Below, piece after piece: positions 6,830 to 14,459 of a DNA stretch of 64,000 nucleotides. Both the position numbers and the translations under genes were made by a program. Numbering within the stretch: the stretch's first letter is position 1; each line of letters opens with the position of its first letter. The stretch lies in the NCBI RefSeq assembly GCF_024298825.1, contig NZ_CP101153.1, positions 1,364,001-1,428,000 of the forward strand. The letters run 5' to 3'. A model generated the notes under the pieces. The model made no database searches and had not been told where the DNA came from. It was given only the letters and a program-made list of their open reading frames with translations. Source of the stretch: Haloglomus salinum (lineage in GTDB: Archaea; Halobacteriota; Halobacteria; Halobacteriales; Haloarculaceae).

Positions 6830-8571
6830 TGGACGTACTGCTCCAGTCCGGCACGGAGCTGAGTACGCTGGTCGAGGGGGTCAACCTGCTGTGGGTGCTG
6901 ACGGTGACCTTCCTCATCTTCTTCATGCACGCCGGCTTCGCGATGCTGGAGGCCGGGCAGGTCCGCTCGAAGAACGTCGCCAACCAGCTGACGAAGAACA
7001 TGCTCACCTGGAGCATCGGCGTCATCGCGTTCTTCCTCGTCGGCGCGGGCGTCGCGAGCGTGACGGGCCAGTTGACCGGGCCGAACGCGCTCGTCCCGGG
7101 TGACCTCGTCGCGACCTGGAGCGCCGGGTCGGCGGGCTGGGTGAGCTGGCTGTTCGGCGCCGTCTTCGCGATGACCGCCGCCACCATCGTCTCCGGGGCG
7201 GTGGCTGGTCGCGCGAAGCTCCGCGCGTACGTCACGTACACGATACTGCTGGCCGCGGTCATCTACCCGGTCGTCGTCGGGTTCACCTGGGCGGGCCAGG
7301 GACTCCTCACCTCCGACGGCCTCATCGGGCTGGGCTTCCAGGACTTCGCGGGCGGTGTCATCGTCCACGGCATGGGCGGCGTCGCCGGCCTCACCGCGGC
7401 CTGGATCATCGGCCCGCGCATCGACCGCTACAACAGCGACGGTTCCGTGAACGTCATCCCCGGCCACTCGCTGACGTTCGCGGTGCTGGGGACGCTCATC
7501 CTCGCGTTCGGCTGGTACGGCTTCAACGTCGGCACCGCCGCGTCGGTGTTCGACGCGACGGCCGCCGCCGACCAGGGCATCCTCTCGCTGGGCGCGTTCG
7601 ACTACGTCGGCCGCGTCGCGCTGACCACGACGCTGGGCATGGCGGCGGGCGCCATCGGCGCCGGCGCGATGGCCTGGTACAAGACCGGCAAGGTCGACAC
7701 GCTGTACGTCGCCAACGGGATGCTCGCCGGCCTCGTCGGCATCACCTCCATCACGGACGGCATCCTCTGGGTGGGCGCGCTCGCGGTCGGTCTCATCGCC
7801 GGTGCGCAGCTACCCATCGTCTTCGGCTTCGTCGAGAAGCGGCTCAAGATCGACGACGTCTGTGCGGTCTTCCCGGTCCACGGGAGCGCGGGGCTGCTCG
7901 GCGCGCTGCTGTTCCCGTTCGTCGCGACCGACACCTGGGCGAGTGGCTTCGACGCCGCGTTCTTCGTCGACGCGCTCGTCGGACAGGTCGTGCTCGTCGT
8001 GGTCATCACGGCCTGGACGGTCGCGGCAACCGCTGCAGTCTTCGGCGCGCTGAAGGCCATCGGCCAGGCCCGTGTCTCCCGCGAGCACGAACTGGAGGGG
8101 CTCGACGTCTCCGAGCACGGCGTCGACACCTACCCCGAGTTCGGCCGCCCCGAGGCCGCCACCGACGGCGGCTACGTCCAGGACGACCGCGGCATCATCC
8201 GCCCGGACGGCGGCGTCGCCAACGACGGCGGCATCAAACTGGTGACGGCGTACATCCGCCCGGACGTGCTGGGCGAGGTGAAAGGCGCCCTCGTCGAGGT
8301 CGGCGCTCCCTCAATCACCGTCACGAACGTCTCCGGCCGCGGCAGCCAGCCCGCGAAGAAGGGCCAGTGGCGCGGCGAGGAGTACACCGTCGACCTCCAC
8401 CAGAAAGTGAAGGTCGAGTGTGTCGTGGCGGACGTGCCCGCCGAGGAGGTCGCCGAGGCCATCGTCGAGGCCGCCAAGACCGGCGAGCCCGGCGACGGCA
8501 AGGTGTTCATCCTCCCGGTCGAGGGAGCACACCAGATCCGGACGGGCAAGACCGGCCGCGAGGCCGTCTAA
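6829..8571 (+). CDS. amt2: Ammonium transporter 2 with C-terminal fused GlnK domain
   Basis: A 580-residue fusion. Residues 1 to about 440 form an Amt channel with the twin histidines in GVIVHGMGG and VHGSAGL, ending in the cytoplasmic tail [15 protein letters not shown]. From residue 465 (NDGGIKLV) to the C-terminus is a complete PII protein with the T-loop [13 protein letters not shown] and the C-terminal [10 protein letters not shown] signature. The fusion point equals the amt1 tail (DGGVA) joined directly to the GlnK1 N-terminus (NDGG), as if the intervening stop and start had been deleted. No frameshift is needed. The regulator is therefore tethered 1:1 to the channel. A GTG at 6826 could add one residue. 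Confidence 0.93.
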   Translation: MDVLLQSGTELSTLVEGVNLLWVLTVTFLIFFMHAGFAMLEAGQVRSKNVANQLTKNMLTWSIGVIAFFLVGAGVASVTGQLTGPNALVPGDLVATWSAGSAGWVSWLFGAVFAMTAATIVSGAVAGRAKLRAYVTYTILLAAVIYPVVVGFTWAGQGLLTSDGLIGLGFQDFAGGVIVHGMGGVAGLTAAWIIGPRIDRYNSDGSVNVIPGHSLTFAVLGTLILAFGWYGFNVGTAASVFDATAAADQGILSLGAFDYVGRVALTTTLGMAAGAIGAGAMAWYKTGKVDTLYVANGMLAGLVGITSITDGILWVGALAVGLIAGAQLPIVFGFVEKRLKIDDVCAVFPVHGSAGLLGALLFPFVATDTWASGFDAAFFVDALVGQVVLVVVITAWTVAATAAVFGALKAIGQARVSREHELEGLDVSEHGVDTYPEFGRPEAATDGGYVQDDRGIIRPDGGVANDGGIKLVTAYIRPDVLGEVKGALVEVGAPSITVTNVSGRGSQPAKKGQWRGEEYTVDLHQKVKVECVVADVPAEEVAEAIVEAAKTGEPGDGKVFILPVEGAHQIRTGKTGREAV

Positions 8572-9283
8572 CCCCGACCGCGACGCCGACTCGAACCGCG
8601 CCGGCGCTCCGGCGTACTGACGCTGTTTTCCGTTGATTTTCATTTGGCTGGCACAGTTTCCGATATTCACTCATTACTCGCAGAATTATCGAATTAGAGG
8701 CCACGATAGCTAGTTGCGGCAGAACGACCAGAGCCTCCTACTTCGAGCGCAGTCGCTCGTCGTGAATGGTGGATAGCGGCCAGCGGGAGCAGCCCGCCAG
8801 CCGACTGCAGGAACGGGACCGACCGGGTGGAGCGGTCGGCCAGGCCGGGGTCGCGAACGAAGGAACAGCCACACGACGCACGACGCGTGGCACCAGCCGT
8901 GGTTCGCCCGGCGTCGAACCGGATGCCGATACGACACCGCCTTGGAGGTTGTTGTCCTGTCTTGCTTGCCTTGTTGTTCTCTCGTGCTTCGCATCCATCC
9001 CTATGCGGTGGTTGCATATAATACCCCGGATTAGAGGCAATAGACACACTTCTCAGAGATATCTGTGAATGTTCGTCAGATAATAATCTGCCTAGGTTCC
9101 AGATTGTAATCCAGGGCCTTCGAGCGGTGGCTCGGCCGCCGTGAAGCGGCTACGTCCCGGTTCGAGGGGGACCCGGAGCCGTGTGCGTCGCGGTGTCGGG
9201 AGGGGTACGCTGTCCTCGGCGGCGTGGCCCGGCGCCGGGCGCGGTGAGCAAGCTACTTTCGCCCCCCGGCAGTAGACCGACGT
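8572..9283 (+). other. Intergenic region, 712 bases, no gene recognised
   Basis: A T-rich tract (about 8627-8650) just after amt2 may serve as its terminator. The middle is GC-rich without a convincing frame. An AT-rich patch at about 9013-9110 contains TATAATACC and other TATA-like words, but it lies 170 bases or more before hemL. No tRNA could be folded from the GGTTCGAGG at about 9160. Confidence 0.6.
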
Positions 9284-10624
9284 ATGAATCGCGAGCGCTC
9301 TCGGGACCTCTACGACCGTGCGCTGTCCGTGCTGCCGGGCGGCGTGAACAGCTCGGTGCGGGCCGCGCCCCAGCCCTATCCCACCTTCGTCGAGCGGGGC
9401 GACGGCGGCCACGTCGTCGACGCCGACGGCAACCGGCTGGTCGACTGGGTGATGGGCCTGGGCCCGATGCTGCTGGGCCACGACATGCCCGAACCGGTGC
9501 AGGCGGCCGTGCAGTCCCACGCCAGCGAGGGCCCGATGTACGGGATGCCGACCGAAATCGAGGTGGAGCACGCGGAGTTCGTCTGCCGGCACGTCCCCTC
9601 GGTGGAGATGCTCCGCTTCGTCAACAGCGGGACCGAGGCCACGGTGTCGGCCGTGCGCCTCGCGCGTGGAATCACCGGACGCAACAAGATCGTCGTGATG
9701 CAGGGCGGCTACCACGGCGCCCAGGAATCCACGCTTGTCGAGGGAGACGCCGACCACCCCCGGCCGTCCACGAACGGCATCCCACAGTCGTTCGCACAGC
9801 ATACGCTCCCGGTCCCGTTCAACGACGCCGAGGCGATGGCCGAGGTGTTCGAGGAACACGGCGACGACATCGCGGGCGTCCTCATCGAGCCGGTGCAGGC
9901 GAACATGGGCATCGTCACGCCCGAGGAGGGCTACCACGAGGCCGTCGCGGACCTCTGTGAGGGCCACGGGGCGCTGCTCATCTGGGACGAGGTCATCACG
10001 GGCTTCCGGGTCGGTGGGCTCCAGTGCGCCCAGGGCAAGTACGGAATCGACCCCGACATCACGACGTTCGGGAAGATAATCGGCGGGGGCTACCCCGTCG
10101 GCGCCATCGGCGGCAAGACCGAGTACATCGAGCAGTTCACGCCCTCGGGCGACGTGTTCCAGGCCGGGACCTTCTCCGGGCACCCCGTGACGATGGCCGC
10201 GGGGCTGGAGACGCTCCGCTACTGCGCCGAGAACGACGTGTACGACCACGTGAACGGTCTCGGCCGGGAGCTCCGCGAGGGACTCACCGACATCGTCGCG
10301 GACCAGGCACCCGCGTACACGGTGACGGGACTGGACTCCATGTTCAAGGTCATCTTCACGCGCGCGGACGGCCCGTCACAGAGCGACTGCTGTGCGAACG
10401 GCTGCCGGCAGGACCCCTCGTGCGAGCGCTACGACTCGTGTCCGAAGCGCGGTACGGACACGGACGCTGCCGCGACGGACCGCTACGCCCGCGTCTTCCG
10501 CCCGCGGATGCTGGACGAGGGCGTGCTCGTCTCCCAGAACCAGTACGAGACCAACTTCGTCTCCCACGGCCACACCGAGGACGATGTCGAGCGGACGCTG
10601 GAGGCGTACAAGGAGTGCCTCTGA
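9284..10624 (+). CDS. hemL: Glutamate-1-semialdehyde 2,1-aminomutase
   Basis: PLP enzyme making 5-aminolevulinate from glutamate-1-semialdehyde, the step before HemB. It has 446 residues, slightly longer than usual. The PLP lysine is K264 in [10 protein letters not shown], and WDEVITGFR supplies the cofactor-binding Asp. Near residues 365-385 is a cysteine cluster ([19 protein letters not shown]) that is absent from the bacterial enzymes I know and lies where the small C-terminal domain folds. The start follows an AT-poor leader, with ATG as the first good in-frame start. Confidence 0.96.
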   Translation: MNRERSRDLYDRALSVLPGGVNSSVRAAPQPYPTFVERGDGGHVVDADGNRLVDWVMGLGPMLLGHDMPEPVQAAVQSHASEGPMYGMPTEIEVEHAEFVCRHVPSVEMLRFVNSGTEATVSAVRLARGITGRNKIVVMQGGYHGAQESTLVEGDADHPRPSTNGIPQSFAQHTLPVPFNDAEAMAEVFEEHGDDIAGVLIEPVQANMGIVTPEEGYHEAVADLCEGHGALLIWDEVITGFRVGGLQCAQGKYGIDPDITTFGKIIGGGYPVGAIGGKTEYIEQFTPSGDVFQAGTFSGHPVTMAAGLETLRYCAENDVYDHVNGLGRELREGLTDIVADQAPAYTVTGLDSMFKVIFTRADGPSQSDCCANGCRQDPSCERYDSCPKRGTDTDAAATDRYARVFRPRMLDEGVLVSQNQYETNFVSHGHTEDDVERTLEAYKECL

Positions 10625-10631
10625 CGGGGCG

Positions 10632-10889
10632 ATGCCACCGTCCGACGAGGAGTGGAACGACCCGCCACTGCCCGACGAGGAGCCCGACACTCCGGTGACG
10701 TGGCCGACCCACGGGCACACGACCGCCGCGTGGGCCGGCTGGTTGGCGCTGGGCTACGCATTCGTGGTCGGTGGGCGGGCACTGCTTGCGGGCGTCGTTC
10801 CGCTCGGGGCGCTCCCGGTTGCGGCCGTCGGGGGCGGGCTGCTGGTCGGCGTCCGGCTGACCGGAGGTGACCCGCGGGTGTGGCGGTAG
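10632..10889 (+). CDS. Small membrane protein (85 aa)
   Basis: Starts seven bases after hemL in the same direction, so probably co-transcribed. The N-terminal third is acidic and proline-rich (DEEWNDPPLPDEEPDTP). Two hydrophobic segments follow (about residues 33-50 and 52-75). No family is recognised. The strong acidic bias upstream of the membrane segments is typical of real haloarchaeal proteins. Confidence 0.6.
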   Translation: MPPSDEEWNDPPLPDEEPDTPVTWPTHGHTTAAWAGWLALGYAFVVGGRALLAGVVPLGALPVAAVGGGLLVGVRLTGGDPRVWR

Positions 10890-10919
10890 GCGGGGGACAC
10901 GTCGACAGTGGGAGGGCTC

Positions 10920-11189
10920 TCACCGGCGGTCGTCGTCCCGGCACCGCCGGTCGTTCCCGTCACGCCACCCACCCACCGCGGCGAGTAGGGCGACCAGCAC
11001 CACCAGCACCACCAGGACGACGACCGTGACGACGCCAATCTGGACGCCCAGGCGGTACGGACCGTCGTACGGCAGCATCCGACCGATAGCCGAGGCGACG
11101 GAGATGGAGACGAACAGCACGAGGAATCGCGGAACGAGACCGAGCGAGCGATACTGCTCGTCGAAGCGGCGGTACCACTCGGGGACCAT
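10920..11189 (-). CDS. Small membrane protein (89 aa), unknown function
   Basis: Two hydrophobic segments (about residues 18-38, and 48-70, the latter rich in valine and leucine) and a charged C-terminal tail ending in arginines and aspartates. It is convergent with the preceding small gene, with 30 bases between them. No family is recognised. Confidence 0.55.
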   Translation of the reverse strand: MVPEWYRRFDEQYRSLGLVPRFLVLFVSISVASAIGRMLPYDGPYRLGVQIGVVTVVVLVVLVVLVALLAAVGGWRDGNDRRCRDDDRR

Positions 11190-11230
11190 ACGGTCCGGTC
11201 GACGCCGCGATGCAAAAGGGTTCGCCGGTC

Positions 11231-11488
11231 TCAGGCCGCGCCGCTGCCGTACGTCTCCTCGAGGTACTCGACGATGTCGTCGGACTCGGGCATCCCCTCG
11301 ACGCCGTGTTCCTCGTCGACGAGAACGGGGACGCCGGTCTGCCCGGACACCTCCTTCACCTCGGTCCGCTCGCCGTGCGAGCGGGGGACCTCGTGGGACT
11401 CGTACTCGAGTCCGAGCTCGTCCAGCTTGTCGACGACCTTCGCGCAGTAGGGACAGCCCGCCAGTTCGTACAGTTCGAGATTCGCCAT
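11231..11488 (-). CDS. Glutaredoxin-like protein
   Basis: An 85-residue thioredoxin-fold protein with the active site CPYC at residues 12-15 and the cis-proline in TGVPVLVDEEHG. It is likely a cytoplasmic dithiol oxidoreductase. Haloarchaea use gamma-glutamylcysteine rather than glutathione, so the thiol partner is probably that (established for the group, not visible here). It stands alone, 76 bases from the nirK stop in the same direction. Confidence 0.9.
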   Translation of the reverse strand: MANLELYELAGCPYCAKVVDKLDELGLEYESHEVPRSHGERTEVKEVSGQTGVPVLVDEEHGVEGMPESDDIVEYLEETYGSGAA

Positions 11489-11564
11489 CGACCAGGCGTA
11501 GGTACGCCGCGATTAAATGCGCGACGGTGGTGTGCGCAGGAGCGCGGGGACCGCGAACCCGGTC

Positions 11565-12653
11565 CTACTCGGCGGGGTCGAAGACCTCGGGGTTCTCGGG
11601 CCCCTCGACGGTGACGACCGCGAGCGCGCCCTTGCGCGCGACCCGCGAGAGCGCGTGGTCGACCAGCTTGTAGCCGCCAGGCACCGGCGAGTGCATCGTC
11701 ACGATGGCGGTACTCCCGGGCAGGACCGGCGTCGTCTGGACGTAGCGCTGGGGCTCGGAGGCGATGGACCCCTGGCTCCAGACCTCGTCCCACACCGAGC
11801 CGATGGCGTGGAACGAGCTGAACTGGTTGGGGCCGCCGACGCCGTAGAAGATGCGGACCGTCTCGTCCGTCTTCACGTTCATCTCGTCGTACTTTCCGGG
11901 CGTGATGGCGTACTTCTCGCCGTTGATGAGCGAGTAGGTCGGGTTCTCGTCGGCCATCTTCGCGAAGTCGAACTGGTGGTGGCCCTCCTGGCCGGTGTCA
12001 CCGTTCGTGTACACCTCGTGCTGGCCGAGGTAGAACTCGTGGTCGACCTCGGGCAGCCCCTCCTCGGGCTCGACGAGGATGATGCCGAACATCCCGCTGG
12101 AGATGTGGTAGTCGACGTTCGCCACCGCACAGTGGTAGATGAACGCGCCCGGGTAGGTCACCTTGAACGTGAGGGTCGTCTCCTCGCCCGGCCCGACCGT
12201 CGTCGCCTCGGCGCCGCCGCCGGGCCCACGGCACGCGTGGAAGTCCACGTTGTGTGCCATCGTGCTCGAGGTCTTGTTCCGGAAGGTGAGGTCGACGGTG
12301 TCGCCGACCCGGGCCCGGATGAACGGGCCCGGAATCTGTCGATTGAACGTCATGTACGTGAACGTGACGCCGGGCTCGATCTCGGCGACGACCTCCTCGG
12401 TCTCCAGTGTCACCGGGACCGTCGCGGGTTCGTCGCGCGTGATGGGCGGCGGGAGGTCCCTCGGGTCGGCGGCGACGCGGTCGACGTCGACCGCCTTCGC
12501 CGGTTCGAGGTCCGCCGGTTCGTCGCTCTGCCCGCCGGTGTTCGGGTCGATGGCCTGGAGGCCAGGGCCGCTGGAACAGCCGGCCAGCGCCGCGGCGCCG
12601 CCGACGCCCATCCCCTGCAGCATCCGTCGTCGTGTGGTGTTCGGGGTCCTCAT
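11565..12653 (-). CDS. nirK: Copper-containing nitrite reductase
   Basis: Reduces nitrite to nitric oxide outside the membrane in denitrification. It is a 362-residue two-cupredoxin protein. The N-terminus has a twin-arginine signal with lipobox: RRR at 8-10 and Cys26 in ALAGCSSG, so it is probably a Tat-exported lipoprotein. Copper ligands are recognisable in MAHNVDFHA, in YHCAVANVDYHISSGMFG (Cys, His and Met of type 1 copper) and in SSFHAIGSVWD. The divergent halocyanin gene, 106 bases away, is the obvious electron donor. The shared gap carries palindromes that may be a regulator site. Confidence 0.95.
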   Translation of the reverse strand: MRTPNTTRRRMLQGMGVGGAAALAGCSSGPGLQAIDPNTGGQSDEPADLEPAKAVDVDRVAADPRDLPPPITRDEPATVPVTLETEEVVAEIEPGVTFTYMTFNRQIPGPFIRARVGDTVDLTFRNKTSSTMAHNVDFHACRGPGGGAEATTVGPGEETTLTFKVTYPGAFIYHCAVANVDYHISSGMFGIILVEPEEGLPEVDHEFYLGQHEVYTNGDTGQEGHHQFDFAKMADENPTYSLINGEKYAITPGKYDEMNVKTDETVRIFYGVGGPNQFSSFHAIGSVWDEVWSQGSIASEPQRYVQTTPVLPGSTAIVTMHSPVPGGYKLVDHALSRVARKGALAVVTVEGPENPEVFDPAE

Positions 12654-12680
12654 GGTTACGACCCGAAGTAGCCACTGGGA

Positions 12681-12692
12681 CAGAATATATAC
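12681..12692 (-). promoter_or_regulatory. Putative nirK TATA box
   Basis: GTATATATTC on the minus strand, centred about 30 bases before the nirK ATG. The spacing fits a leaderless or very short-leader transcript. Confidence 0.5.
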
Positions 12693-12723
12693 ACATACAC
12701 ATTCCTATATGTCGAGAATCGTA

Positions 12724-12745
12724 GTAACGTGTTACCGACGGTAAC
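12724..12745. promoter_or_regulatory. Overlapping palindromes in the nirK/halocyanin promoter region
   Basis: Two inverted repeats overlap: GTAAC-GT-GTTAC (12724-12735) and the perfect GTTACCG-A-CGGTAAC (12731-12745). They lie downstream of a TATA-like CTATATG (about 12712) and 15-35 bases before the halocyanin ATG, so they cover its predicted transcription start. This is a typical operator layout. The regulator is unknown; an oxygen- or nitrogen-oxide-responsive factor is an inference. Confidence 0.55.
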
Positions 12746-12759
12746 TCCGAGGGAGGAGT

Positions 12760-13749
12760 ATGACCGACAGTACACCCACCGCGATGCCGCGGCGACGCTT
12801 CCTCCGGACGGCGGCGCTGGCGGGGGCCGTCGCTGCGACCGGAGTGAGTGCGGGCGCGGGCGTAGCGACCGCGGCCGAGGAGTTCGAGGCGTGGTTCGCG
12901 GACGTCGGCAACTACGACGGCGTCGCGGACTACCGCGGTCAGTCCGAGGTCCGCGTCGGCGTGGGGACGGCCGCGAACGGCGGCGCGTTCGGGTTCGGCC
13001 CGGCCGCCGTGCAGGTCGACCCCGGGACGACGCTGGTCTGGGAGTGGACCGGCGAGGGCGGCCTCCACAACGTCGCCGAGACCGAGGGTGCCTTCGAGAG
13101 CGAGCTGACCGACGAGGAGGGCCACACCTTCGAGCAGGCCGTCGAGACCGAGGGCATCCACTACTACGTCTGCGCGCCCCACGAGGCGATGGGGATGAAG
13201 GCCGCGGTCGTCGTCGGTGACCTCGGCGTGGGCTCGGCCCAGACGGTTGCCGAGGAGCCCATCTACGGCCACTGGCTCGACGGCGTGAGCAACTACGAGG
13301 GCACGGTCGACATGACCGGGCGCGAGGAGGTCCGCGTCGCCGTCGGCACCGAGGGCAACGGCGGAATGTACGCCTTCGACCCGCCGGCGATGAAGGTCGA
13401 CTCCGGGACGACCGTCGTCTGGGAGTGGACCGGTGAGGGCGAACACGACGTGGTGGACGAGGCCCTCGGCTACGCGAGCCCTCGCTACAGCGAGGCCGGC
13501 GACACCTTCAGCCGACGCTTCGAGGGCGAGGGCATCAGCAAGTACGCCTGCTCGACGCTGGGTGACATCGGGATGAAGGGCGCCATCGTGGTCGGAGACC
13601 CGCCGGCGCCGAACGAACTCCCCCCGATGGTCGAGCGCGGGGTCTGGGGCCTGCTCGGCCTCGCGGTCCTCTCGCCGCTCGCGGCCGGGGAGTACCTCCG
13701 GCGACAACGAGCGACGGGGGGACGGGACGTTCCCGCAGCCCTCCGGTAG
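12760..13749 (+). CDS. Double-domain halocyanin with C-terminal membrane anchor
   Basis: Blue copper electron carrier on the cell surface, 329 residues. A Tat signal with the motif RRRFLR lies near residue 10. Two halocyanin domains follow (about 40-155 and 165-285), then a transmembrane helix near residues 290-312 with a basic tail. Domain 1 keeps all four copper ligands (LHNV, then CAPHEAMGM). Domain 2 has the first His (EHDV), the Cys and the Met, but reads CSTLGDIGM, so Leu replaces the second His. It is divergent from nirK and probably donates electrons to it. One copper centre may be altered or lost. Confidence 0.9.
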   Translation: MTDSTPTAMPRRRFLRTAALAGAVAATGVSAGAGVATAAEEFEAWFADVGNYDGVADYRGQSEVRVGVGTAANGGAFGFGPAAVQVDPGTTLVWEWTGEGGLHNVAETEGAFESELTDEEGHTFEQAVETEGIHYYVCAPHEAMGMKAAVVVGDLGVGSAQTVAEEPIYGHWLDGVSNYEGTVDMTGREEVRVAVGTEGNGGMYAFDPPAMKVDSGTTVVWEWTGEGEHDVVDEALGYASPRYSEAGDTFSRRFEGEGISKYACSTLGDIGMKGAIVVGDPPAPNELPPMVERGVWGLLGLAVLSPLAAGEYLRRQRATGGRDVPAALR

Positions 13750-13862
13750 AGGCTACGCGTATTATCGTCATAATCACCGACATATTTGAGATATCCGAAC
13801 CACTTATTTCGACGTGAGAATTTTTAGATTTCTACCCACCGTTCGTACTGTCATCGTGGTTC

Positions 13863-13879
13863 CGCGTACGCTACGCGGC
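13863..13879. other. Perfect hairpin in the gap before the USP gene
   Basis: CCGCGTA-CGC-TACGCGG forms a 7-base stem with a 3-base loop. A second short hairpin (GCCAG-TGGAG-CTGGC) follows at about 13889. They lie between the halocyanin stop and the USP gene, after an AT-rich patch at 13757-13840 that contains likely promoter sequence. They could be a terminator or a leader structure. Confidence 0.4.
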
Positions 13880-14015
13880 CCGTTCGCCAGTGGAGCTGGC
13901 TCGCCGGACGCCCTGCGACCCGAACCGCTAAACGGGATGGGGGCATCACCGCGGATATGCAGCAAAGTTCGCGGAGCCACCGCCACGGCACGTCCAGGAC
14001 TCGTCCGGACCGGGG

Positions 14016-14459
14016 GTGGACCTGGTGACCGACCTGCTCGGAGCACCGGTGGTCCCAGTCGCCGACGACGAGGACGCCCGCATGACCGCGCGGGCGCTCG
14101 CGCCGCTCCTCGAGGGAACGGCGACAGTGTCGCTCGTCTACGTGGTCGAGAAGGCCGGCGGCGCGGCGGACAAGGCCAGCGTCGAGCAGCGTGAGCTCCA
14201 CGCCGAGAAGGCGTTCGACGCCTTCGAGCAGACGCTCGACGACGTGGCGGTCCCCGCGACGGTCGAAACCGAAATCGTGTACGACACGGATGTCGTCGAG
14301 GGCATCTTCGGCGCGGCCGCGGAGTACGACGCGACCGCGGTGGCGTTCGTTCCCCGCGGCGGGGGGACCCTGCTGAGCCTGTTGACCGGAAAGCGGACGG
14401 AACGACTCGTGACCGAGAACGACCTCCCCGTGGTGTCGCTGCCGGCCCCCGAATCATGA
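14016..14459 (+). CDS. Universal stress protein domain protein
   Basis: A 147-residue UspA-like protein starting at GTG. It keeps the alternating strands and the C-terminal segment RTERLVTENDLPVVSLP. The usual ATP-binding G-2x-G-9x-G motif is weak (VPRGGGTLLSLLTGKRTERL). It overlaps the next gene, a permease with its own USP domains, by four bases (ATGA). It is therefore probably a regulatory subunit of that transporter, which is inference from coupling and shared domain type. Confidence 0.8.
   Translation: MDLVTDLLGAPVVPVADDEDARMTARALAPLLEGTATVSLVYVVEKAGGAADKASVEQRELHAEKAFDAFEQTLDDVAVPATVETEIVYDTDVVEGIFGAAAEYDATAVAFVPRGGGTLLSLLTGKRTERLVTENDLPVVSLPAPES

Noticed and set aside
9110-9185. tRNA-like GGTTCGAGG before hemL
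   Set aside because: No anticodon or acceptor pairing could be built around it.
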